A stretch of 64,000 bases of DNA, from positions 1 through 64,000 of the forward strand of contig VCJN01002515.1 in NCBI GenBank assembly GCA_006384855.1. Direction: 5' to 3'. Position numbers and translations under genes: made by a program. The notes under the pieces are model-generated. The model did no database searches. It was not told the DNA's origin and saw only the letters and a program-made list of their open reading frames with translations. This stretch comes from Tetraselmis striata (lineage: Eukaryota; Chlorophyta; Chlorodendrophyceae; Chlorodendrales; Chlorodendraceae). Each line of letters opens with the position of its first letter. Position 1 is the first letter of the stretch. Below are positions 43,165 to 53,446 of the stretch, one piece after another.

Positions 43165-44601
43165 CCCCAGCCACGCAAGCTCGACGAGAATCGCCGCGAA
43201 TGATAAATCCACTCGTAGAATGTGAACACTGCGATCACGCCTATGGATGAGGAGAAGACCCGCCTACCCGCACCTAACACGACGACACTTAACAGTTATC
43301 AACAGTTATCACCTAAGACTATAAAAGTAATAGCACTTCACGGTTAACACTATAAGGACACTGCGGGTGCCGACGTGGTTACATGAACACCGCCGCGAAG
43401 AAACGCCTGCCCTGCCTGTCTGGTTTAACTTCAGGTCAATCTTTAACTCGCCCACCCTGAACAATTACCACATACTGTTCTTGAATGCCCCTCACCTGGA
43501 ATATAGGCAATGATTTCATTTTTGTTAGTTATTCTGACTTTTGCTACAGTATTTCTAATCATTTGCTTAGTTAGGCAAATGAAAGGGCACTTTCCTAGCA
43601 AACATCATTTTGGGTTTGAGGCTGCTGCTTGAAATAAGTCATTATTTGAGTCTTATCTCGTTTGAACTTTTCCAAGCGCAGACGAAACTGTAGCGGAACA
43701 ACAGTGAAGGATTATGTTAGGGATTGACAGTTATAGATTGCACCTGAGCTCGATTTGAGGCTTATGGTAGGGGTTTTTAAGGCGCCCGTATAATTGCACC
43801 AGTGCGTCACCGGTTGCCAGCTGTAGATTCCCGAATTGCGGAGTTTGAGTTTCCAACTGTTGGTGGTGTTGTTAATGCAAGTGTCTCTTGAGCTATGAGC
43901 ACTGCCCCTGCCTTGCTACCGCTGAACGTTTTGAAGAGTCGCGCGTAAACAGCAGCTTTCATCGTCGATGTAAGCCATCGCTTGGCGGCTGATAACCCGC
44001 GCTGGCTCGAGTTTGTGTCCGAGTATGATGAAAGACCAGAAGAGCGATGACCTGGTGGCTGACCCCCTCCCCCCCCCCCCCCCCCCCCCCCCCCCCACTG
44101 CTCCTCCTTGGCCTCCCTCAGATGATGTTTGAGATATACTCCCCGCCGGCGGTCTTCCTAGCGAAGAACGCGGCGCTGTCGTCCTTCTCCGTCGGGCGGC
44201 AGACCTCGGTGGTCATGGACTGCGGCTACGAGGCGGCCACCGGTCCCCCCCCCCCCCCTCCCCTTTGCCCCCTTTCCCACCCGCTTTCCCCTGCGGCCGT
44301 GGCCTCGCCCGGCATACCGCCGGGGCTTTGCGCCGCCGAGATCGTGCCTTTGTTCGCAACTTCTATACGGCGGTTAACGGGAGCTGCCATGCAGCACAGG
44401 CTGCTCCGAGCTGCCTATCTAGTGTATGTTGTGTTCGCACACTTGTGTGTGTGCGTGTGCGTGTGCGTGTGCGTGTGTGTGGGTGTGTATGTGACAATGG
44501 TAAGGCACACACGCCCACACACAAAAATATAAAAATTTACATACATACATGCATACATACATACATACATATATACGTATATATGTATGTGTGTGTGTGC
44601 A

Positions 44602-44644
<43 letters not shown>

Positions 44645-44994
44645 CGTCAGGCTCTGCGTTTTCATCTGGTAAAGTTTGTCTTTCGTGTAATTTGGTCGGT
44701 TGTAATCGGAATTGAGTCTGTGTGTGAGCCGGGTTCCGGTCCCGCCGCTCCAGCCGCCGACTCGCCGCCGCCGCTGACGTGTGATGCCGCCGTCGCCGCC
44801 GCGCAGTGGCCGCTGTGCACGACGGCTACGTGCTGCAGAAGAGCGTGTGCCGCGCGCCGCTGGGCGGCGCCGTGCTGAACCGCTGCATGGAGGCGGCGGT
44901 GGAGGCCAGCGCCTCAGTGGAGATCAAGCCGCGGTACAGCTTCCAGCGGAAGGACGCCGGCAACGGGACCATGGAGGTGAGTCAGTCCCCCCCC

Positions 44995-45028
<34 letters not shown>

Positions 45029-47506
45029 CCCCTCTATCTCCCTCTCCGCAACCCCGATTAACCAACCAACCCGGGCGACCCCCAGTACATGCCCATACAC
45101 GCTTGATCAGCCAGGCAGCCGCGGCCGCAACGTGTCCCATCCTCACTGCCTCATCCTGTTGCGTGTATGTCCTGCTGTGCCGGGCATTGATACGAGTGCA
45201 TAGACACCAGTCATTGCGTTACGTATACTACCATATCTACGCATGATATATTAGTACATGTATACACATGTATATAAGTATATGCATATGATATATATAC
45301 ATATATGTAAAGCAGCATAGATGTAACACATTATACATATAGAGTTTGAATACATAAATGATACATGAATGTTTATGTTTCATGTGTATATATTATATGT
45401 ACATATATTATATACATAGATACATTATGTAATGCCTACTGTTGTATAATTTATAATGTAACACAGTGTAATGTAATGGAATGAATATGTACATTATCCA
45501 TAAAGGATATATATGCATATACTTATACATAACCATATATACTTTCAGTAAACATGCCATCCATCAGCCGGTACCCGCGTGTGTTCCTCTGTGTTATTCG
45601 TACAAATGCCTATAAAGAGCTGATAGAGGAACGGATGACGACACCTGTGCCGTGTCATTTGGTTGATGCCCCCAAACACTGACTTGCTGCGCCACATTGC
45701 GTCAGGAATTCCGGGATGTATTGTGATTGTAAAGATTGACTCCATCACAGGTCTTCCTCTTTCGCGGGAGAGAGGGTGGGCAGGGGGGGTCAAAACGCGA
45801 ACTCGGACTGTGTTTCCGGCATATTACCATTCCCAAGCATGTGTCAAGTAGTCACCTCTGGAGTACTCTTATCCCTCATCCTTGTTTTTGAGTTGTGGTA
45901 CGCTTCGGATTGCCATCCCCCGCTGCCTCGGGCTTTGTTCTAGCGAGGAGTGCCGCGCCGATACCACTTACCCCTCTCAACCCAACACACCCCTTCCATC
46001 ACTTGCCCCTTCCTTCTCACCTCCCCCCCCCCCCCCTCCTCCCAACAACAACAACGCACCCCTTCCACTTAGCCCCACTCACCCCCCTCACCTCCCCACC
46101 TCGCATGCAGGTCACCGCGCTGGACTTTCCAGAGACCACCGACAGCTACCGGCGCTTCATGAAGGAGGCCATCGCCGCGGACATCAAGGAGAGCGTCTGC
46201 CGCGTGTACGATGGCGCCTTCGACGAGGAGGCCACGAAGAACATGCCCACCGTGGCGTACGAGCTGCCCGACGGCCAGGAGATCCAGGTGCCCCCCTCCC
46301 CCCCCCTCCACACACACACACCCCCACACACCGAGGGCCGGTGCCATGCTGCCTCACAGTATGCGGTGGAACTACGGGCGCCGACGCGGTGATGAGAACA
46401 CGGCGGATGAGAGCCTCCCCTGCCTGTCAGAGGTCAAATGTAGACGAACCTATAGCGGAACTGCAGCGAACTGTCCATATGGGTTGCCCGCAAGCCCAAT
46501 TTGAGGCTTATGGCAGAGGTTATTATACGTGCGTGGGCACCCGGCGCACCTACAAGAACGCTTACGATGAGCCTCAGATCGGGCTCGCATGCAACCCATA
46601 AGGACATTCGCTATAGTTCCGCTACAGGTTTGCCTGCATTTGACCTCTGATAGGCAGGGCAGGCTCTCATCCGCCGTGTTCTCATCACCGCGTCAGCGCC
46701 CATACTTTCCAACTGAAATGATGGGGGGAGCCTAACCGGAGCAACGTGGCCCGCTCTCCCTTCAAAGATTCAGGACACATTTATCAGCTTGCCGCACTCA
46801 TACGCACTTCGACAAGTTCGTCCTATTCTCTCTTGATGCTAATGGGGTGCGACGTCATGCTTTTGCGCCTTCGCTGACCCCCCCCCCCCCCCCCTCTGCC
46901 CCCTCTCGCCGGGCCTCGGCGACGCCACGGCGCAGGTGGGGAACGACCGCTTCAAGGTGCCGGAGGTCCTGTTCAACCCCTCGCTGGCGACGAGCTTCAA
47001 GGTGCGCCCCCCACCCCCACCACCACCCCTCTCCTCCTCGTCCGCTCTGCTGCTCCTCCGCCCCACGGCGTCCCCTGCATGTCATACGTGGCCATACGTG
47101 GCTCGGGCCCCGCAGAGCGCCGCGCTGACGCCGCACCGCCACAGGGGATGGAGGCCCTGAAGAGCGGCGGCGGCGGCGACGCCAGCAGCCTGCCGCACAT
47201 GGTGCTGGAGAGCATCAACAAGTGCGACGTGGACGTGCGGAAGGAGCTCTGCAGCGGCGTCGTGCTCGCGGGCGGCTCGTCCCTGCTGCCGCAGGTATGT
47301 CGCGCTCCGGGGCGCGCATTGCATAGCGCAAACACTCGCCGGGTTCACGTTGTGATGAACGCCCCCCCCCCCCCCCCCCCTCCTCCTCCGCAAAGAGCGG
47401 AAAGCTACAAAATTCAAATTCAAATTCATCAGAACACTGGAACCACGCTTTTCTGTCTCTCTGCATATAATTTCTGTAATTCTTTAAGGGTTGAAACCCA
47501 TACGTA

Positions 47507-47605
<99 letters not shown>

Positions 47606-48397
47606 GATACCTATATATATACATGTATGTATATATGTGTATATATACACATGCATGAATATGTACATGTGTGTATACTTTCCCAAAAAGAAGGAACAGC
47701 TACATCATCCCTGTCGAATTCATATTCGGATACGCCACCAAATCTGCAGCTGCGTTCGACCCCGCACATCAAATGTTGAGTATTAAGCTTGGACACCTTG
47801 AGGGCCTGCGCCCAATCAAACGGCACGGCAGACCACGGGCACGGCATGGGAGTTGCCGGCGCGGCAGTCGGTTACTTTTGTGTCCGCACAGCCAACTGGA
47901 ATGTGCGGCCGTGCGGGATGCGCCGATCCCCGTTGGCATCGTGCGTGAGGGGGTGAATTAAGTTGAGTTGAAATGAAATGAATTGCGACGTGCTGACTGA
48001 CGAGGATCAGCGACAACCGGCCGCCCGGCTCAGCCCCCTGCACCCAGCCGGTCACGGATCCCTGGGGCTACCAGCGCCCACCACGGGGAGGTGGGGGTGG
48101 TGCCGCCGGGCCTGCCGCACCCAGGATCCTCCGCTCTTGGTGGGCCGCTCCCTAACGCCGCGCCGCGCCGCGCCGGTGCCCCGCCAGCTGCGGGAGCGCG
48201 TGGAGCGGGAGCTGAGCGAGCAGGTGTCCAACGCGCGCGTCAAGGTCATCGCGTCGCCGCAGCAGGTGGAGCGCAAGTTCAGCGTGTGGATCGGCGGCTC
48301 CATCCTCGCGTCGCTGGGCTCGTTCCAGCAGATGTGGATGAGTAAGAGCGACTACCAGGAGCACGGCGCCAGCCTCATACACCGCAAGGCGCCCTGA
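40181..48397 (+). CDS. ARP4: Nuclear actin-related protein 4 (Arp4/BAF53 family)
   Basis: Ten exons: 40181-40193, 40787-40878, 41720-41973, 43029-43119, 44122-44242, 44807-44976, 46111-46287, 46936-47001, 47145-47294 and 48188-48397. Every phase matches; the product is 447 residues, close to plant ARP4. Exon 1 is just 13 nt (MYGG plus one base). Diagnostic stretches: [118 protein letters not shown] and [12 protein letters not shown]. Arp4 pairs with nuclear actin in SWI/SNF, INO80, SWR1 and NuA4-type complexes and helps them engage nucleosomes. Peculiar here: a Gly/Glu/Asp-rich insert at about residues 44-70, and DCGYEAAT (183-190) where the second phosphate loop usually reads D.GGG(S/T). Introns 3, 4 and 7 carry MITE copies; introns 5, 6 and 9 carry microsatellites or AT-rich DNA. 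Confidence 0.95.
42330..42490 (+). repeat. MITE copy B (ARP4 intron 3)
   Basis: GGTGCCGGGACGGGGTCGTTAG, CCTGCCCTGCCTGTCAAATG, GTATGGGTTGCATGCGAGCC and CAATTTGAGGCTGATG in family order, ending near GTGTCCGCACCCG. Confidence 0.75.
43365..43812 (+). repeat. MITE copy C, split by an insertion (ARP4 intron 4)
   Basis: The 5' part (CGGGTGCCGACGTGGTTACA to CTGTCTGGTTTAACTTC) and the 3' part (GCGCAGACGAAACTGTAGCG to GAGGCTTATGGTAGG) are separated by about 240 bp of AT-rich sequence (about 43437-43676) that is absent from the other copies. Confidence 0.65.
44442..44642. repeat. Compound microsatellite in ARP4 intron 5
   Basis: (TGTGCG/GT)n at 44443-44490, (CATA)n with TATATG at 44538-44600 and (GA)n at 44604-44641 follow one another. 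Confidence 0.9.
45240..45540. repeat. AT-rich TATA/ACAT simple sequence in ARP4 intron 6
   Basis: About 300 bp of degenerate (ATATAC/TATATG) sequence, strikingly AT-rich against the GC-rich surroundings. Confidence 0.8.
46370..46705. mobile_element. MITE copy D, head-to-head inverted dimer (ARP4 intron 7)
   Basis: Left half GGGCGCCGACGCGGTGATGA, GTCAGAGGTCAAATGTAGACG, GGGTTGCCCGCAAGCCC; right half reads the reverse complement (GGGCTCGCATGCAACCC, TGACCTCTGATAGGCAGGG, TCATCACCGCGTCAGCGCCC). Each arm is about 160 bp and they meet around the GGGCACCCGG at about 46537. Confidence 0.85.
47505..47665. repeat. Microsatellite (TATATG/CATA) in ARP4 intron 9
   Basis: (CATA)n followed by about ten TATATG units and derived sequence. 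Confidence 0.9.
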
Positions 48398-48540
48398 GCG
48401 GCGCACCAGCTGGCCTACACCAAGCAGGGACTCCCCCCCCCCCCCCCCCGGCCTTCCCCCATTCCCCACACCCCCGCCGCCACCCATCCGCTTATCCGCC
48501 CCCATGTTCCCATCATGCCAGAGTGATGCTAGGCGGAGTG

Positions 48541-49545
48541 TAATCACGGCCGGTGCCCTCCCATCGCCCGTTACCGAAAGCACGCCGCCCTGGGATTGCC
48601 GTTTGTTATTGCGTTTGACCCCCTTACGGATCGGAAGGGGGAAAAAGTTATCAGGAAAGCGCTTACGGCTTTCGCAACTGGCTACCCAACTGGGATGCCG
48701 TAATGCCCTCCAACCACCTACAGCTCCATGTAGGTGGTTCCCTCTCTGTCTGTCTCTCTCTATCTGGAAACCTATCAGAATACATAACGAATGCGGCACG
48801 GAATTCTCCGACATGCCGCTGCAACAACAGGGCTCATTGCTTATAATGCGACTCGCAAACCCGATTGAATAGTACCGGTACCTTCAGATGTAATCACGGC
48901 CGGTGCCCTGCCATCGCCCGTTACCGAAACCACGCCGCCCTGGGATTGCCGTTTGTTATTGCGTTTGACCCCCTTACGGATCGGAAGGGGAAAAAGTTAT
49001 CAGGAAACCGCTTACGGCTCACCGAACTGGTCACCCACCTGGGACGCCGTAATGCCCTCCAATCACCTACAGGCACATGTAGGTGGTTCCCTCTCTGTCT
49101 GTCTCTCTCTATCTGGAAACCTATCAGAATACATAACGAATGCGGCACGGAATTCTCCGACATGCCGCTGCAACAACAGGGCTCATTGCTTATAATGCGA
49201 CTCGCAAACCCGATTGAATAGTACCGGTACCTTCAGATGTAATCACGGCCGGTGCCCTGCCATCGCCCGTTACCGAAACCACGCCGCCCTGGGATTGCCG
49301 TTTGTTATTGCGTTTGACCCCCTTACGGATCGGAAGGGGAAAAAGTTATCAGGAAACCGCTTACGGCTCACCGAACTGGTCACCCACCTGGGACGCCGTA
49401 ATGCCCTCCAATCACCTACAGGCACATGTAGGTGGTTCCCTCTGTCTCTCTCTCTCTCTCTCTAATTCTCCGACCCGCCGCTGCAACAACAGGGCTCATT
49501 GCTTATAATGCGACCCGCACATCTGATTGAGAAAAACCGGTACCT
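48541..49545. repeat. About 350-bp tandem repeat, three copies, just downstream of ARP4
   Basis: TAATCACGGCCGGTGCCCT recurs at 48541, 48891 and 49240. Each unit has a polypyrimidine run (CTCTCTGTCTGTCTCTCTCT) and ends near GATTGAATAGTACCGGTACC. The third copy has lost about 45 bp after its CT run. The first copy begins 143 bases after the ARP4 stop and carries a TGTAA at its start. Confidence 0.95.
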
Positions 49546-50473
49546 TGAAACCAATAAAGCGGATTCTATCTTTCCCGTTAACTTTTCATGCAGGAACATC
49601 CTTTGAACGTATCCATCCATCCAACTCACGGGTGGGCCTCTGCGACATGATGTCACGATGTCACGGCGTATCCGGTGTACCAGCGCCAAAGTACAAAAAA
49701 GCTTCGGCTCTGGGTGAAGCACCCAGACTCTTGGCGGGGGGGTCATGAGATCTCATGCCGCCACAAAGGGCGGGGAGTCTGTTTGTAGTCGGGCGCTAGT
49801 AGACCGGTATGTCGTATACGCTGCTGCTACTGTGACGATTGGCGGAGAAGCATACCCATTAATACTCCGTCCCGTATGATGCTGGGTAAAGACAAATTGT
49901 CAAGAGAAAGAGCTTGATTGAAGTTTGAATTTTGAATGTTCTTGCAACTTAATTCCTGCAGTCTCGCGGCCCGGCTGCATGAACCCGCATAGGGCCGGGT
50001 GCTTGCGCATTGAACATAGCATCCAACTCTCTGAAGGCCAAGCTTGATTTAATCGTCGTATGGAGCTTCAAATCTCAGTGCCAGACTACCAACCCAGGGC
50101 ATGCCGGTGCACATCCATGAGCACAAAGCCAGGCCTAGCTTCCGGGTCTCGAACCTGGGTTTCGAGATGCGCAGGCTGGTCTCCTGACCAGTTCGTGCCC
50201 ATGTGCACCAGCGTGCCCTGGTAGTACGCGGTACATTACAGTAATCCAGCGAAGCGTCGATTTTTCGGCGGTGAGCTTTATTGCCGTACAGGTACCCGTG
50301 TAGTGCAGCGGATCGGGCCTATAGGTGCATGAGTAAAGCGCTTATCTACTGGCATATACTACTAAGTACTATAATCCACCCACCCGCCCAACCGCCCACA
50401 CGCCCACCCGCCCGGCGGGCGCCCGCCCACCCACGGTCCGTAATTACACAGCCGTCCGATTACGACCTCACGG
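49546..50473. other. No supportable gene
   Basis: On the minus strand, 50240-50090 contains a T-arm-like GGTTCGAGACC and CTGGTCAGGAGACCAG hairpin, a possible tRNA-derived SINE remnant; it is flanked by inverted GTGCACATCCATG / CATGTGCACC sequence. Otherwise nothing recognised. Confidence 0.3.
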
Positions 50474-50780
50474 TTGGGAGGCTATGAGTACTGGTACTCG
50501 CTACTCGCTGCTGGTAATGGAAAAAAAAACTCTGGTACTTCAAAGCGCTGGCAATGCGAACACTCGCTGCTGGTACTGGTACTCGCTACTCGCTGCTGGT
50601 ACTGCTGGTACTGGTGTGAATTACAAAAAAGGCAGTTCCCCAGAACTGCTGGCACTGGTACTGGTACTCGCTACTCGCTGCTGGTATTATTAATGGAAAA
50701 AAAACTCTAGTACTTCAAAGCGCTGGCAATGCGAACGCTCGCTGCTGGTATCTCTGAGATACTTCAAAGCGCTGGCAATG
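50474..50780. repeat. Minisatellite of CTGGTACTCGCTACTCGCTG type
   Basis: Units built of CTGGTACT, CGCTACTCGCTGCTGGTA and CTTCAAAGCGCTGGCAATGC recur irregularly, interspersed with A-runs. Confidence 0.85.
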
Positions 50781-51389
50781 CAATTCATGGAACTGTAGGC
50801 CAGTGATATAGAACCCGTTCTTTTAAAATTTTCTGAATCATCGATGCATCGCTGATTCAACTGTCAATTACTTCATAGGGCTTGACACCCTAGTGTGGGG
50901 TGCCGGAAAGAAGGGAGGCGGATCATTGCCCCTGCTGCCCGACACCCTCCACGCACGGTTCAGCGCGCCATCAGCTCTATGCCGGAGAGCTTGGAGGGTT
51001 GACGGAACCGATGTATGTTCGCTCCCGCCGGGTGGCGCTCTCGCGCGGCGCGCTCTTGCGTCCGCACCCATGCCGACGCCGCGCTGGCCGCCATGTCGTA
51101 GTATTTCTCGGCGGTCGTCAGGAAGAAGCGCGCCTTGCCGCCCGCCACCTGCCCCTCCATCGCGTGCGCCATGCGACCATGGTTTTTGGTGATGGAAACT
51201 GGAGTTGGTGTTGCAGCCGGCGCTGCGTCTTCACTTTCCTGCCCAGCTTCTCTCCGAATGTACGGCATCTCGCCAATGTGCGCGATTGTATTGAATCATC
51301 AATTCCATCCAACATGTGGCAAGGGTAGTCAAGACTCGATAGAGTTTGCCGATAATTTTGAAGCGTGGTGTAGATGGGCTGTGGCACTA

Positions 51390-51590
51390 AACGGATGCTC
51401 CGAAACCATACTGGACGGAATATGTGGGCTGTGGTCCTGGACGTATGCTCCGAAACCAACTGGACAGAATATATGGGCTGTGGTCCTGGACGTGTGCTCC
51501 GAAACCAACTGGACGGAATATATGGGGTGTGGTACTGGATGGATGCTCCGAAACCAACTGGACGGAATATATGGGGCAGCATCATTATCA
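51390..51590. repeat. 49-50-bp tandem repeat, four copies
   Basis: GCTCCGAAACC occurs at 51397, 51447, 51496 and 51545, each followed by AACTGGACGGAATATATGGG or a close variant. Confidence 0.9.
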
Positions 51591-53042
51591 TGGGCATGAC
51601 CGAGTCGTAGCCAGGGCTTGCCAGGCAGGGCGGGCAATAAAAAGGTCATTCCATCTGACTGGCCGTGCGGAGGAGAAAGCTACTGCCGGGACAATGGTAG
51701 GCAGTGGTGCGCTTGTCGTTGGCAATCAACTGGTGACATGATGAATCAGGCATGGCAGCATGTGTGTCAATGTGTGCGGCACCGCCGTGTCGTCGTCGAG
51801 GCGCACTAGCATACTAGCGAGCTCTCGGCGCTGCGAGAGAGCTCGAGACCATGACGTGGCACAGCGCATGCGCGACGTGTGATGAATAAGGCCAGTAGAG
51901 GTGTCGATACATGGCGGAATGTCATAGGTCGCGCACCGGCTAGTACGCATACTCGCTGCAATTTGCAGCACGAACGGCGGTGTACGTGGTCATGACGACA
52001 TTGTGCCAGGATAGCGATGGGATATGGCGCGCCGACGAGCAGCTGGTGGCGGAGCGTACTGGTACGTCATATAATAAACAGATTACAGTGCAATGATGTA
52101 TTTAGCGGTTATCAACGCATTATGCTGTAATATATTGCGCTCTTTTTCGTCGCGCGCGCCGAGCAGTGCAACTACTGCCGCACATATTCCTTTCTTGCTT
52201 CAGCGCCACCGATCAGCTACTCCCATACCCGAGTTGTTTCAGTGGCGTGTTAACCGACAGTCGTTTTTGTTGCTGCGTGCGAGTGATGGCAAGGAGCCTA
52301 TACCGCTGCGTTGATACGCACGTTCGGCAGCAAATACAATACAAAATGGGTTGTTGCCTGACGACGGCGCCGTTTCGCCGATTCACTCCATGCACAATGA
52401 CGGCATCCCGGGACCCGCTCGGCTTTCTCTGCTCTATGTACGCACGCGTTCGACTTGCTGAACTATTCTTGGCTTCACAAAAATGCAATACCGCCGGTAT
52501 AGGCGAAGCCTCTTTGGGGCAATACAGCGCAGGTGGGTGAAGGGCAAGAAGGCACCCCGCCCGGGAGTGCCGATCGAGCCCGATGCGACAACTACTATGC
52601 GAGTACGATATACTACGGGTTAGTACGAGTACGATGTGAACGAGTCCTAGTACGATGTGTCCTCGAGACTTGCGCGCGAGTATGCGTGCGATATCATGCT
52701 GCTATTGGCAAGCGTTGCGCTTTTGAGACGACTGTCGCCTCGATTGCCACACCTAATTGGCAGGGGTGGATTGCATGACCGGTACGGTGCCCGCGATGGC
52801 GCATTGGGGCACATCGCACCGCTGCGACACGGCAAGGCACGGCGTTGCGCTCTGTGCCCCTCCGTTTCACATGGCTTGGGATTATGGCCGGGGGTGAGGG
52901 GGAAAACGCTTACATGGGGCGGCGGACGCAAGTCACTCGTCGGGGTTTGAGGGCGAGTACATGCGCGGGGGTTTGGGGGGGGGGGGGGGGGGGGCGGGGG
53001 CGTGGGGGCATCCGTCACGCCCTCCCGGGGCGGATGGTCCAA
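51591..53042. other. Gene-poor stretch and downstream region of the gamma-CA-like gene
   Basis: 52590-52740 is related to 12715-12840 (dispersed repeat). A G-run sits at 52975-52993. A minus-strand TGTAA (52914-52910) lies about 130 bases past the stop of the next gene. No gene recognised. Confidence 0.4.
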
Positions 53043-53411
53043 TCACGCGCTGGCGTGCTCCGCGGCGCGCTGGGTGTACTCCTCGGCGCCGGGCTGCGAC
53101 AGCGGCACAGCAACAGCAACGCTCAGCACCACCAGCTTGAGGTTAGGCTCGGGCCACACGGGGACCGCCCCGGTTGGGCAACCGCGCGGACCCCAAATTC
53201 GGACGGGGCCGCGAAAGCGGTGCTACTTTAAGCACGCCTAACGCTGCAGAGCAAATTGGGCCATCGGCGTGGCGCGATGTCAGCAACGCGCCTCAAGCAG
53301 GGAATCTATCCAAAGGTCACTCTATCTGACCGGACGTGGACCTCCCCTCTTCATGCGCGAAATACATAGCCATGCATACGTGCTTGCACCAGATAGATAG
53401 ACAGACACGCA

Positions 53412-53446
<35 letters not shown>

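Noticed and set aside
50960-51268. Minus-strand frame containing KARFFLTTAEKYYDMAASA
   Set aside because: Coding-like for about 50 residues but has no splice partners, no recognised domain and lies in repeat-rich DNA; not enough support.
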